Part shown: piece by piece, positions 18,294-27,013 of the stretch
Numbering within the stretch: the first letter of the stretch is position 1
Layout: every line of letters begins with the position of its first letter
Assembly (NCBI GenBank): GCA_050744325.1
Contig: JBOGHK010000086.1
Coordinates: forward strand, 47,718-111,717
Origin: DASXTK01 sp050744325
GTDB lineage: Bacteria > Actinomycetota > Acidimicrobiia > Acidimicrobiales > VFJN01
Direction of reading: 5' to 3'
DNA: 64,000 bases
Notes under the pieces: model-generated
What the model saw: the letters and a program-made list of their open reading frames with translations, nothing else
Databases searched by the model: none
Told to the model about the DNA's origin: nothing
Program-made: the position numbers and the translations under genes

Positions 18294-19868
18294 GTGCTGG
18301 CTGAGACGGTGCGCGAGGCGGCCCGGCGGTTCGGCGACCGGCCGGCGTACGTCGCTGCCAGGACCGACGCGTCCGGCTATGAGGGCTGGTCGGTGTCCTA
18401 CGCCGAGCTCGACCGGCTGTCCGACGAGCTGGTCGCTGGCCTGGCCGAGCGGGGGATCGGGCCGGGGGACGTCGTCGCCTTGGCGCTGCCCGCCGTCCCC
18501 GAGTACCCGGTGGCCTACGCTGCGCTGGCCAAGCTGGGGGCGGTCACCGCCGGGGTCAACGTGCGCCTGGCGCCAGCGGAACGGGACGCGGTGCTGGCTG
18601 CTGCACGACCGACGCTCGTGCTCGCGTCGCCCGAGGCGGCCCCGGCGCCTGGTGTGGGGTGGGACGTCGCCGTCGTCGACCCGGCCGACGGATGCTCCGG
18701 CGTCTTCGACGATCTCCGGCCCCGGACCGGCCGGAGACCCTCGATGACGTCGACGACGGGGAGCGACGACGACCCGGTGGCGCTGGTCTTCACCTCGGGC
18801 ACGACCGGGGCTCCGAAGGGGGCGGCGTTCGCCAACCGCCAGCTCCGGGCGATCACGGCTGTCGACGTGGGCGAGACCTGGGGCGGCGGCGGGCCGAGCA
18901 TCGCCGCGAGCGCTCCTGCCCACCTGGGGTTCATGACCAAGCTGCCGGGCAACCTCCGTCGCGGTGCGACCCAGCACCTGCTGCCGTCGTGGCGCGCCGA
19001 GGATGCCCTGAGGCTGACCGCGCAGCACGGCATGGGTGCAGTCGGTGGTGTCCCGGCCCAGGTGACGCTGATGCTCCGCCACCCGGACTTCGACCGGTAC
19101 GACCTGTCGGCAGTGCAGGCCGTGGTGATGGGCGGCGGTCCGGCGACACCGGCGCTGATCCGCGAGGCACGTGAGCGGTTCGGTGCCGTGGTCATGGTCC
19201 GCTACTCCTGCACCGAGGCGGGGATCGGTGTAGGGACGGCGGCGACCGACCCACCCGAGGACGCCGAGGACACCGTCGGGCATCCGCTGCCCGGCGTCGA
19301 CCTCGTGGTGCTCGACGTCGGGGGTGGCCGTGACCACCAGCCGGGCGAGGCGGGCGGGACCGCGGCCGCCGAGCGGCCCGTGGAGGCGGGCGGGGTCGGG
19401 GCGATCGGCCTGCGCTCGGCGGCGGTCATGTCCGGCTACTGGCACGACCCGGAGGCGACCGCGGCGGCGTTCACCGCCGACGGGTTCGTGCGGACCGGCG
19501 ATCTGGGCTTCGTCGACGACCGCGGCCGGTTGCACCTGCGCGGCCGGAGCACCGAGCGCTACGTCCGGGGTGGCTACAACGTCCACCCATTCGAGGTCGA
19601 GGCGGTGCTGGCCGACCATCCGGCGGTGAAGGCAGTGGCGGTGGTGCCGCGGCCGGACGACGTGATGGGCGAGGTGGGCGTCGCGGTGGTCGTGGCCGCG
19701 GCGGATGCCCGCCGGCCCTCGCTCGCCGACCTGCGCCGTCACGCCGATGGCCGCCTGGCCCGGCACAAGCTCCCCGAGGATCTGGTCGTGGTGGACGCGC
19801 TCCCGCTCACCCCGGCCGACAAGGTCGACCGCCGAGCGCTTGCGGACCTCGCGGGGGCCGCGAGCTAG
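18294..19868 (+). CDS. AMP-forming acyl-CoA ligase (FadD-like)
   Basis: A 524-residue adenylate-forming enzyme that would activate a carboxylic acid with ATP and CoA. The P-loop is LVFTSGTTGAPKGAA, the adenine motif region is YSCTEAGIGVG, RTGDLGFVDDRG is the hinge region, and the C-terminal catalytic lysine is in PLTPADKVDRRAL. The residues after VLDVGGGRDHQPGEAGG form a small extra loop. I chose GTG 18294 with GGGGAGGA just upstream. It is the last gene of the operon starting at 15608, and its stop overlaps the convergent CoA-transferase stop by 4 bp. Confidence 0.92.
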   Translation: MLAETVREAARRFGDRPAYVAARTDASGYEGWSVSYAELDRLSDELVAGLAERGIGPGDVVALALPAVPEYPVAYAALAKLGAVTAGVNVRLAPAERDAVLAAARPTLVLASPEAAPAPGVGWDVAVVDPADGCSGVFDDLRPRTGRRPSMTSTTGSDDDPVALVFTSGTTGAPKGAAFANRQLRAITAVDVGETWGGGGPSIAASAPAHLGFMTKLPGNLRRGATQHLLPSWRAEDALRLTAQHGMGAVGGVPAQVTLMLRHPDFDRYDLSAVQAVVMGGGPATPALIREARERFGAVVMVRYSCTEAGIGVGTAATDPPEDAEDTVGHPLPGVDLVVLDVGGGRDHQPGEAGGTAAAERPVEAGGVGAIGLRSAAVMSGYWHDPEATAAAFTADGFVRTGDLGFVDDRGRLHLRGRSTERYVRGGYNVHPFEVEAVLADHPAVKAVAVVPRPDDVMGEVGVAVVVAAADARRPSLADLRRHADGRLARHKLPEDLVVVDALPLTPADKVDRRALADLAGAAS

Positions 19869-21076
19869 CCCGCCGGTGACACGATGCCGCGGGCGCGGTA
19901 GTCAGCCAGCCCGGCGGGGGTGAGGCCGACGAGGTCGAGCCAGACCTCGTCGTCATGCCGTCCCAGGACGGGGGCGCCGGTGGGTGGTGTCGGGCGGGTT
20001 CCGGCGAGCCGGGGAAATGGCGCCTGTTGACGCACGGGACCGAGCACGGGGTCGTCGACCGTCACCAGGTCGCCTCGGGCGGCGATGTGGGGATCTGCGG
20101 CGATGTCCGCGGCGCTGTACGCGGTCCCCACCGGGACGTCGTGGGCGATGCAGCGTCGCTCGACCTCCGTGGCGGTCAGTGTCCGCACCCAGCCGGCGAC
20201 GATGCCGGTGATCTCGTCGGCCCGCCCGGCACGCTGCGCCAGCGTGGCCCACTCGGGGTCGGTGGCGAGGTCCGGCCGGCCCATCGCGTCGCACAGTCGG
20301 GCGAAGTTGGCGTCCGATCCGGCCACGATGCACACGTACCTGCCGTCGGCGGTGAGGAAGTTGTCCAGCGGCGCGGAGCCTGGCACCCGGTTGCCCGCCC
20401 GCTCACGCACCAGGCCGAGCCGGTCATGGCCGGCGATCGTCCACTCCAGGATGCGCAGGATCGCGCCATACAACGGCGCATCGACCACCACCGGCGCGGC
20501 GCCATCGCCGGGGTCCGGAGCGTGGCGTCGGGCGTAGAGCTGGGCGACTGCGTGGAGGGCGCCGAACGCCCCGGTCAGGTAGTCCGAGACGGTGACCCCA
20601 GGCCGGACCGGTGGCGTGTCGGGGTAGCCGGTCAGGTGCAGCAATCCGCCGTAGCCGATGCCCTGGCGGTCGAGGCCCGGCCGACCGGCGTAGGGGCCGT
20701 CCTGGCCGAACACCGAGATCCGAACCCACACCAGGCCGGGATCGCAGTCCGCGGGGCCGATGTTCCAGCCCTCCAGCGTGCCGGGCCGGAAGTTCTCGCA
20801 GACCACGTCGGCGCGGGCGGCGAGCCGTCGGAACAGCGCCTGGCCGTCCGCGGTCCGCAGGTCGCAGGTCACGCTCCGCCGGCCGCGCCCTTCGACCGCC
20901 CAGAACAGCGAGTACCCGTCCTCGAACGGACCGATCGTGCGCATGAAGTCGCCGCCACGAGGATCCTCGACCTTGATCACGTCGGCGCCCAGCTCGCCGA
21001 GCAGCCCGGCACAGAAGGGCGCGGCGATGCGGGTGCCGACGTCGAGCACCCGGACGCCGTCCAGCGGTCGCTCCAC
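19865..21076 (-). CDS. Family III (CaiB/BaiF) CoA-transferase
   Basis: The 403-residue protein has family III CoA-transferase features: LDGVRVLDVGTRIAAPF at the N-terminus, ADVIKVEDPRGGD, VCENFRPGTLEGW and a candidate catalytic aspartate in TVSDYLTGAFGALHA. It would move CoA from one acyl-CoA to a free acid (or act as a racemase), an ATP-free alternative to the ligases. It begins with GTG 21076, 7 nt after the acyl-CoA dehydrogenase stop, so it shares that operon and its operator at 22284. Substrates are unknown. Confidence 0.92.
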   Translation of the reverse strand: MERPLDGVRVLDVGTRIAAPFCAGLLGELGADVIKVEDPRGGDFMRTIGPFEDGYSLFWAVEGRGRRSVTCDLRTADGQALFRRLAARADVVCENFRPGTLEGWNIGPADCDPGLVWVRISVFGQDGPYAGRPGLDRQGIGYGGLLHLTGYPDTPPVRPGVTVSDYLTGAFGALHAVAQLYARRHAPDPGDGAAPVVVDAPLYGAILRILEWTIAGHDRLGLVRERAGNRVPGSAPLDNFLTADGRYVCIVAGSDANFARLCDAMGRPDLATDPEWATLAQRAGRADEITGIVAGWVRTLTATEVERRCIAHDVPVGTAYSAADIAADPHIAARGDLVTVDDPVLGPVRQQAPFPRLAGTRPTPPTGAPVLGRHDDEVWLDLVGLTPAGLADYRARGIVSPAG

Positions 21077-21083
21077 AGCCCCG

Positions 21084-22277
21084 CTACCGCCGCGCCCGGG
21101 GGACGTCCCGGGGCAGGCCCAGCACCCGTTCGCCGAGGAGGTTCCGCTGGATCTCGCTGGTGCCCGCCCAGATCGTCGAGCCCTGGTAGTAGAGCCACGA
21201 CCGTTGCCACTCGCCGCCGCCGGGGTTGTCGCTCGCCCCTCGTCCCAGCGGCGCAGCCGGCCCCAGCACGGCCATCACGACGTCGTGCAGCCGCTGGCTC
21301 ATCTCGCTCCAATACAGCTTGAGTGCGCTCCCACCGGGGCCGAGCGGCTCACCGCGGGCCAGCCGTGACAGGCTCCGCCAGTTCAGCAGCTGGAACAGCC
21401 GGACCTCGACGTAGCTCTGGGCGAGGCGCTGGCGCAGGCGTGGGTCGTGGTCGGCGCCCGCCGCGGTGGCCAGGCGGAACAGCTCCTCCAGCAGCTGGAT
21501 GTGGATCACCATCTGCCGGGGATTGGTGCCCCGCTCGTGCGACAGCGTGGCGGTCGCGACCGGCCACCCCTGATGGAGCCTGCCGATCCGCTGATCGTCC
21601 GCGACGAAGACGTCGTCGAGGTGCACCTCGTTGAACTCGCGTTCGCCGGTCAGCTGGACCAGCGGCCGCACCTCGACCCCGGCGGCCCGCATGTCCACGG
21701 CGAAGCATGAGATCCCCTGGTGGCGAGGCAGGTCGGGGTCGCTCCGCGCCAGGCAGAGGCCCCAGTCGGCGAACTGGGCGTACGAGGTCCAGACCTTCTG
21801 GCCGTGCAGCCTCCACCCGCCGGCGACCCGCGAGGCTCGTGTCCGCAGGCCGGCGAGGTCGCTGCCGGCATCGGGCTCGCTGAACAGCTGGCACCACAGC
21901 TCACGAGCGTCGAGGATCGCCGGGAGCCAGCGTGCCTGCTGTTCCGCCGTGCCGTGGGCCAGGAGCGTCGGACCGACCAGGTTGACGCCGATGCGGCCGA
22001 CCAGCTCCGGTGCTCGGGCCCGGGCGAGCTCCTCTTGGACGATGTAGTGCTCGAGGGGACCGACGCCGCGGCCGCCGTGCTCGACCGGCCAGGCCACGCC
22101 CACGAGCCGGGCCGCCGCCAGCTGGTCCTGCCAGCTCCGGCCGAACGCCACCTGCTCGGCCAGGTCGTCGAACCGGGGCGGTAACCCCGAGCCGTAGTCC
22201 CAGGGGAGGTTCGCCTCGAGCCAGCCCCGGACCTCGCCCCGGAACGCGTGCTGCGCCGGAGTCGGGGAGAGGTCCAC
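21084..22277 (-). CDS. Acyl-CoA dehydrogenase, FadE alpha-like subunit
   Basis: This 397-residue flavoprotein would oxidise acyl-CoA to 2-enoyl-CoA. It shows WCQLFSEPDAGSDLAGL (FAD/substrate contacts), GQKVWTSYAQFADWGL and the C-terminal GTSEIQRNLLGERVLGLP. The residue before GTSEIQ is Ala rather than the MCAD-type catalytic Glu; in the FadE class that forms alpha2beta2 enzymes with a second subunit, the base is elsewhere. The divergent gene at 22302 is the likely partner. I chose GTG 22277, 7 bp from the operator at 22284. Confidence 0.9.
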   Translation of the reverse strand: MDLSPTPAQHAFRGEVRGWLEANLPWDYGSGLPPRFDDLAEQVAFGRSWQDQLAAARLVGVAWPVEHGGRGVGPLEHYIVQEELARARAPELVGRIGVNLVGPTLLAHGTAEQQARWLPAILDARELWCQLFSEPDAGSDLAGLRTRASRVAGGWRLHGQKVWTSYAQFADWGLCLARSDPDLPRHQGISCFAVDMRAAGVEVRPLVQLTGEREFNEVHLDDVFVADDQRIGRLHQGWPVATATLSHERGTNPRQMVIHIQLLEELFRLATAAGADHDPRLRQRLAQSYVEVRLFQLLNWRSLSRLARGEPLGPGGSALKLYWSEMSQRLHDVVMAVLGPAAPLGRGASDNPGGGEWQRSWLYYQGSTIWAGTSEIQRNLLGERVLGLPRDVPRARR

Positions 22278-22283
22278 AAACCC

Positions 22284-22297
22284 TGACAGTAACGTCA
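22284..22297. promoter_or_regulatory. TetR-type operator, site 2
   Basis: TGACAGTAACGTCA with extended arms CCCTGAC/GTCAGGG. It fills almost the whole 24-bp gap between the divergent acyl-CoA dehydrogenase genes: 7 bp from the GTG on one side and 4 bp from the ATG on the other. The short gap means that at least the plus-strand mRNA is essentially leaderless. Confidence 0.8.
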
Positions 22298-22301
22298 GGG
22301 A

Positions 22302-23573
22302 ATGGACTTCGAGCTCTCGGACGACCAGCAGGCGTTGCAGCTGGCGGCCCGGCACCTGCTCGACGACCACGCGTCGCCGGCCCGGGTGCGCGAGGTGCTG
22401 GCGGGCGGGGAGCCCTACGACCGTCAGCTGTGGGAGGCGCTGGAGGAGCAGGGCTGGCTGGCCGTCGAGGCGCCCGAGTCCGCTGGCGGGCTGGGGCTGG
22501 GCTTCGTCGAGGTGGCGGTGCTCGCCGAGCAGGTCGGGCGATGCAATGCCCCAGCCCCGTTCGTTCCGACGGTGCTGGCCCGGGCGGCGCTGGCGCCGGG
22601 ATCCTCGGCACCGCCGGCACGGGCACCCGCGCCAGCGTCGTCGGCAGCATCGTCGGCGCCAGCTGGACCGGCCCCAGCTGCGTCGTCGGTTGCATCGGGG
22701 TCGGCGGCCGGCTGGGCGGCGGCGCTCGCCGAGGGGACGGCGATCGGCACCGTGGGCTGGGCCCCGGCGGGCACCAGCCGGGTGCTGGTTCCCTACGCGC
22801 CGGTGGCGGACGTGGTCGTGGTGGTCGTGGGCGACGACGTGCACGTCGTGGACCTCTCGGCCGGCGGGCGCCCGCCTGCGGAGCCCGCCATGGACCTGAC
22901 CCGTTGCGTCGGCTGGATCGACCTCGACCGTCTGCCGGCCAGCCGCCTCGCCGACCCGGAGCCACCCTCGCCTCAGCCACTCTCGCCCGAGCAGGCGTCG
23001 TCCGAGCAGGCGTCGTCCGAGCCGCCCTCGCCCGAGCCGGCGTCGTCCGCGCCATCCCCGTCAGGACCGGCGTCGCCCGGGCAACGGCCGGCGGCGGGAA
23101 CAGCCGCAGCTCGGCTGCTCGACCGGGGCGCCGCGGCGTACTCGGCCGAGATGCTGGGCGGCGCCGCCCGGGTGCTGGAGATGGCCACCGGGTACGCCAA
23201 GGAGCGCGTCCAGTTCGGCCGGCCGATCGGCAGCTTCCAGGCGGTGAAGCACCGTTGCGCGGACATGCTGGTGGACGTCGAGGGCATGGTGTCGACCGCG
23301 TACTACGCCGCATGGTGCGTCAGCGTCGACGATCCGGACCGTTCGGTGGCGGCGTCGACGGCCAAGGTCTGGTGCTCCGATGCGGCGCGCCGGGTCATGG
23401 CCTCGGGCCTGCAGGTCCACGGTGGGATCGGCTTCACCTGGGACCACGACCTGCACCTGTTCCTCAAACGAGCCCAGCTGGACCAGGTCGTGTTCGGCGA
23501 CGCCACGTTCCACCGCGAGCGCCTCGCCGGCCTGCTCCGAGCCCGGCTCGACGACGGCGCCAGCGTCCTCTGA
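22302..23573 (+). CDS. Acyl-CoA dehydrogenase, FadE beta-like subunit with low-complexity inserts
   Basis: A 423-residue protein whose ends are a normal acyl-CoA dehydrogenase: MDFELSDDQQALQLAARHLL at the start, and YAKERVQFGRPIGSFQAVKH and HGGIGFTWDHDLHLFLKRAQ at the end. It is of the beta-like class without the catalytic Glu and is longer than the roughly 330-360 residues usual for it. The excess is an Ala/Ser/Pro stretch (about residues 97-135) and a pentapeptide repeat region (about 225-262). It is divergent from its likely alpha partner across operator site 2. Confidence 0.88.
   Translation: MDFELSDDQQALQLAARHLLDDHASPARVREVLAGGEPYDRQLWEALEEQGWLAVEAPESAGGLGLGFVEVAVLAEQVGRCNAPAPFVPTVLARAALAPGSSAPPARAPAPASSAASSAPAGPAPAASSVASGSAAGWAAALAEGTAIGTVGWAPAGTSRVLVPYAPVADVVVVVVGDDVHVVDLSAGGRPPAEPAMDLTRCVGWIDLDRLPASRLADPEPPSPQPLSPEQASSEQASSEPPSPEPASSAPSPSGPASPGQRPAAGTAAARLLDRGAAAYSAEMLGGAARVLEMATGYAKERVQFGRPIGSFQAVKHRCADMLVDVEGMVSTAYYAAWCVSVDDPDRSVAASTAKVWCSDAARRVMASGLQVHGGIGFTWDHDLHLFLKRAQLDQVVFGDATFHRERLAGLLRARLDDGASVL
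22987..23076 (+). repeat. Six-unit 15-bp minisatellite inside an acyl-CoA dehydrogenase gene
   Basis: The unit CCGAGCAGGCGTCGT is exact at 22987-23001 and 23002-23016 and degenerates through four more 15-bp units to 23076, with a weaker unit before it. It encodes Ser/Glu/Gln/Ala/Pro pentapeptides. The period is a multiple of three, so copy changes would not break the gene. Confidence 0.8.
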
Positions 23574-23603
23574 CCTGAGGCGACGGGCGCCGCCGCGAAC
23601 GCG

Positions 23604-23670
23604 CGAGGTCGTGGGTTCCGGGGCCTGACCCCTGACGTCGGCCGTTCGGATCCGAACCCCTACGACCTCG
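23604..23670. terminator. Bidirectional hairpin between convergent genes
   Basis: Arms CGAGGTCGTGGGTTCCGG (23604-23621) and its near-complement at 23652-23670 (read back as CGAGGTCGTAGGGGTTCGG) flank a roughly 30-nt loop. It lies between the stop of the plus-strand acyl-CoA dehydrogenase and the end of the minus-strand ligase, overlapping the last codons of the latter. A shared terminator is the likely role. Confidence 0.6.
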
Positions 23671-25156
23671 GGTGGAGCATCGAGAGCAGCGCCGTCCGAT
23701 CCGGTTTGCCGCTCGGGAGGAGCGGTAGCTCGTCGACGGCGACCAGGACCTCGGGCCACTTGAACCTGGTGATCCCCCGGGCCGCGAACCACTCCCGGCA
23801 CTGGGGCAGGGTGAGGGCCGGCCCGGCGGGCACCATCACGACCCCGACCCGTTCGCCCAACCGTTCGTCCGCGACCCCGACGACGACGGCCTGGCGCACT
23901 GCCGGGTGAGCTTCGAGCACGGTGGCGACCTCGCTCGCTGCGATGTTCTCCCCGCCACGGATGACGACGTCCCCTGTGCGCCCCACGATCGTCAGCCAGC
24001 CCTCGGTGTCGACCCGTCCCAGGTCGCCGGTGCGGAACCACCCGTCGGCCGTGAACGCGGCGTGGGTGGCGGCCGGGTCGCTGTAGCCGACGAACAGCTC
24101 GGGCCCCCGCACCTGTACCTCGCCGACCTCGCCGACCTCCCCGACATCCGCCGAGGCGTTCCCGACGCTGCCTGGCTGCGGCGGCGTGACGCGGACGACC
24201 CGGAGCTCGGCCGCACCGACGGGGCGGCCGTCGGTGTCGCGGGCCCGCGCTGGCGCGTCGCCCGCGGTCCACGAGGTCACGCTCGGCGCCTCGGTCGAGC
24301 CGTAGGTCCGCTTCACCCGACACCCGAGCTCGGCCGAGGCCCGCTCCACGAACGTGGGCGTCACCCCGGCTCCGCCGCAGGACACCAGCCGCAGCGACCG
24401 GGTGCGCCAGCGCTCGCGTCCCTGGGCGTCGATCAGCGAGACGAAGAACGCCGGTGGCCCGACCATGAACGTGACCTGCTCTCGGTCGATGATGTCGAGG
24501 GCGAGCGCGGGCTCCCAGCGGTCCATCAAGGTCACCCGCATCCCGCTCACGCCGGGGACCAGGATCCCGTTGAGCAACCCCGAGATGTGGGCCAGCGGGG
24601 CGGGCATGAGGACGTGGTCGTCCTCGCCGAGCTCGTGCACCCTGGCCATGAGCCGGGCCTTGTAGACCAGGGCGCGATGGGTGTGCAGGACGACCTTCGG
24701 CGTCCCGGTCGATCCCGAGGTGGCCAGCGCTACCGCCAGCGACCCCGCCGGCACGTCGCTCTCTCCCGGCCGCACGGGCGGCGTGCCCCGGGGGACCGGA
24801 TCGTCGGGGCCGAGCACCAGTCGCGGGTCGCGCGGGTCGAGCAGGTCGAGCAGCGCCGTGACGTCTGCACGGCCGGCGCGGTGGTGGATCGGCGCGGCGA
24901 TCGCGCCGAGACGCCAGCAGGCCCGGTAGAGCGACACGGCGTCGTGGTCGTTGGGCCGCTGCCAGGCCACGGTGTCCCCGGCCCCTACCCCCAGCTGCTG
25001 CAGGCCGGCGGCCACCGGGCCGACGAGCTGGTCGTCCGACGTTGCTGCCAAGGCCACGTCGAGGGCCGGGACGTGCCACGGGCCGCCCGGTCGCGCCCAC
25101 GCCGCGCCCGACGGGTGCTCGTGGGTCGCCCGTAGCCTGACATGGGCGTCAGACAT
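23660..25156 (-). CDS. AMP-forming acyl-CoA ligase
   Basis: This 498-residue ligase has the P-loop ALATSGSTGTPKVVLHTHRA, the adenine motif TYGSTEAPSVTSW, the hinge FRTGDLGRVDTEGW and the catalytic lysine in LPLLPSGKPDRTAL, so adenylation and thioesterification residues are complete. A triplet repeat encodes GEVGEVGEV (DNA 24117-24143). The ATG at 25156 puts the operator inside codons 2-7; no later ATG or GTG occurs nearby in frame. The gene is divergent from a second ligase at 25177. The acid substrate is unknown. Confidence 0.9.
   Translation of the reverse strand: MSDAHVRLRATHEHPSGAAWARPGGPWHVPALDVALAATSDDQLVGPVAAGLQQLGVGAGDTVAWQRPNDHDAVSLYRACWRLGAIAAPIHHRAGRADVTALLDLLDPRDPRLVLGPDDPVPRGTPPVRPGESDVPAGSLAVALATSGSTGTPKVVLHTHRALVYKARLMARVHELGEDDHVLMPAPLAHISGLLNGILVPGVSGMRVTLMDRWEPALALDIIDREQVTFMVGPPAFFVSLIDAQGRERWRTRSLRLVSCGGAGVTPTFVERASAELGCRVKRTYGSTEAPSVTSWTAGDAPARARDTDGRPVGAAELRVVRVTPPQPGSVGNASADVGEVGEVGEVQVRGPELFVGYSDPAATHAAFTADGWFRTGDLGRVDTEGWLTIVGRTGDVVIRGGENIAASEVATVLEAHPAVRQAVVVGVADERLGERVGVVMVPAGPALTLPQCREWFAARGITRFKWPEVLVAVDELPLLPSGKPDRTALLSMLHPRS
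24117..24143 (-). repeat. Three 9-bp tandem repeats inside the ligase gene
   Basis: ACCTCGCCG is repeated exactly at 24117-24125 and 24126-24134, then as ACCTCCCCG at 24135-24143 (plus-strand reading). It encodes three Gly-Glu-Val units in a loop before the hinge region of the ligase. Confidence 0.7.
25138..25151. promoter_or_regulatory. TetR-type operator, site 3
   Basis: TGACATGGGCGTCA lies at the divergent start of two acyl-CoA ligase genes. On the minus strand it overlaps codons 2-7 of the ligase if that gene starts at 25156; the plus-strand gene starts 26 bp or more downstream. Confidence 0.75.
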
Positions 25157-25176
25157 CCTGGCTAGTCTTGCCGAGC

Positions 25177-26958
25177 GTGGGGGACCGGTACGGATTCCGG
25201 CGCGGCGCAACAGCGAACGGGCCTGATCCCGCATCGGGTACGCCGCCTCGATCCGCGGCCGTCGGCCTGGGGCAGGCTCCGATGCCGGCACCCAACGCCG
25301 CCGCGCTGCTGCGCCACAATGCCAGCGACCCCGCCATCCGCGGCCGTCCCGCGGTCCGCTTCGGCGACGAGGCCTGGACCCACGGCGCCTACGTCGACGA
25401 GTGCGCCCGCTGGGCCAACCTGTTCCTCGCCTATCGTGCCACCGACCCCGTGGCGCCGTTCCATGTCGGGGTGCTGCTGGACAACGTCCCGGCGTACCTG
25501 TTCGCGTTCGGCGGCGCGGCGTTGGCGGGTGCTGCTGTGGTCGGCCTCAACCCGACCCGGGTCGGCGAGCACCTGCTGCGCGACGTCGCCCACACCCGCT
25601 GCCGGTTGCTGGTCACCGAACCCCGCCACCTGGACTGTCTGGCGCCGATCGGCCGCCAGCTGCCGTGCCCGGTGCTGGTCGTCGGCGAGACCCTCGACAG
25701 CGCCCTGGCCAGCGTCGATGTCGACGACCCCGGCCTCGAGCCCGATCCGGCCATGACCTGGGCGCTGATCTTCACGTCGGGAACCTCGGCGGCACCCAAG
25801 GCCGTGATCTGCTCGCAACGCCGCCTGTTGCAGACCGGCAACCGGCTGGCGTCGGTGATGGGCCTCGGCCCCGACGACGTCGGCTACGTCTGCATGCCGC
25901 TGTTCCACTCGAACGCGGTGATGGTCGGCTGGGCGCCGGCGCTGGTGCGTGGCGCCTCGGTCGGCCTCGCCCGACGGTTCTCGGCCTCGGGCTTCCTGCC
26001 GGACGTGCGTCGCTACGGCGCCACCTACTTCTGCTACACGGGCAAACCGCTGGCCTACCTCCTCGCCACGCCCGAGCTGCCCGACGACGCCAACAACCCG
26101 CTGCGCGTGGCATACGGCAACGAGGGCTCGCCGCAGGTGGTCGAGCGCATCGCCCGCCGTTTCGGCGTCGCTGTGATGGACGTGTTCGGTGCCACCGAGG
26201 GTGGGGTCGGTGTCGAGCGGGTGGACGATCTCCCGCCTGGTGCGGTCGGCCACGCGCCGGACTACGTCAAGGTGGTCGACGACCAGGGCGTCGCCTGCGC
26301 GCCCGCCCGATTCGAGCCCGGTACGGGACGCCTGCTCAACGCCGAGGACTGCGTGGGCGAGATCGTCAACACGGCGGGCGTCGGCGTGTTCGAGGGCTAC
26401 TACGACAACGACGACGCGAACCGCCGGGCCACCCGCTTCGGCTGGTACTGGAGCGGCGACCTCGGCTACGTCGACGCCGACGGGTTCCTGTACTTCGCCG
26501 GACGCGACGCCGAATGGCTGCGGGTCGACGGCGAGAACTTCCCCGCCGGGCCGATCGAGACCGCGCTGGACCGGCACCCCGATGTGCGCTTCGTGGCCGT
26601 CTACGGCGTCCCGGACGCGCAAGCCGGCGACCAGGTCATGGTGGGCCTCGTGCTGGACGACGGGTCCCGGTTCGACCCCACCGCGTTCGCCCGCTGGGTC
26701 GACGAGCAGGCCGACGTCGGGCCGAAGTGGCGGCCCCGCTACGTGCGGGTGACCGCCGAGCTGCCCACCACAGCGACCAACAAGATCCTCAAGCGGACCC
26801 TGGTCACCGAGAAGTTCCGGTCCGACCGGGTGGCGGGCGACCAGATCTGGGTGCGGGACCGGGCCGACGACCGCTACCGGCCGTTCACGTCTAACGACGA
26901 GCGTGTGCTGCGGGCCGCCTTCGCCGACCACGGTCGCGACCGCTTCTGGGACCTGTGA
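25177..26958 (+). CDS. AMP-forming acyl-CoA ligase (FadD17-like)
   Basis: A roughly 593-residue adenylate-forming enzyme with P-loop LIFTSGTSAAPKAVICSQRR, adenine motif DVFGATEGGVGVERVDDLPP, hinge YWSGDLGYVDADGFLYFAGR and catalytic lysine in LPTTATNKILKRTL, all as in very-long-chain or steroid-side-chain FadD enzymes. The start is uncertain: GTG 25177 includes the repeated RYGFRRGATANGP segment, whereas ATG 25282 (MPAPNAAALLRHN) would leave that segment in the leader. It is followed 55 bp later by an acyl-CoA dehydrogenase. Confidence 0.9.
   Translation: MGDRYGFRRGATANGPDPASGTPPRSAAVGLGQAPMPAPNAAALLRHNASDPAIRGRPAVRFGDEAWTHGAYVDECARWANLFLAYRATDPVAPFHVGVLLDNVPAYLFAFGGAALAGAAVVGLNPTRVGEHLLRDVAHTRCRLLVTEPRHLDCLAPIGRQLPCPVLVVGETLDSALASVDVDDPGLEPDPAMTWALIFTSGTSAAPKAVICSQRRLLQTGNRLASVMGLGPDDVGYVCMPLFHSNAVMVGWAPALVRGASVGLARRFSASGFLPDVRRYGATYFCYTGKPLAYLLATPELPDDANNPLRVAYGNEGSPQVVERIARRFGVAVMDVFGATEGGVGVERVDDLPPGAVGHAPDYVKVVDDQGVACAPARFEPGTGRLLNAEDCVGEIVNTAGVGVFEGYYDNDDANRRATRFGWYWSGDLGYVDADGFLYFAGRDAEWLRVDGENFPAGPIETALDRHPDVRFVAVYGVPDAQAGDQVMVGLVLDDGSRFDPTAFARWVDEQADVGPKWRPRYVRVTAELPTTATNKILKRTLVTEKFRSDRVAGDQIWVRDRADDRYRPFTSNDERVLRAAFADHGRDRFWDL
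25183..25226 (+). repeat. 44-bp repeat, copy 2 (5' end of acyl-CoA ligase gene)
   Basis: Matches 16062-16105 at 33 of 44 positions and contains the palindrome CGGATTCCG. It lies 31 bp downstream of operator site 3. See the DUF35 gene for copy 1. Confidence 0.5.
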
Positions 26959-27013
26959 GCCGTTCTGCCCGCGCCCGACCAGGCGGTGGCGCAGCGAGCG
27001 CGGGCGGCCCGGC

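Noticed and set aside
23627..23640. TGACCCCTGACGTC-like stretch between convergent genes
   Set aside because: The half-sites have the wrong spacing and order, and no gene starts here; it is part of the hairpin loop region.
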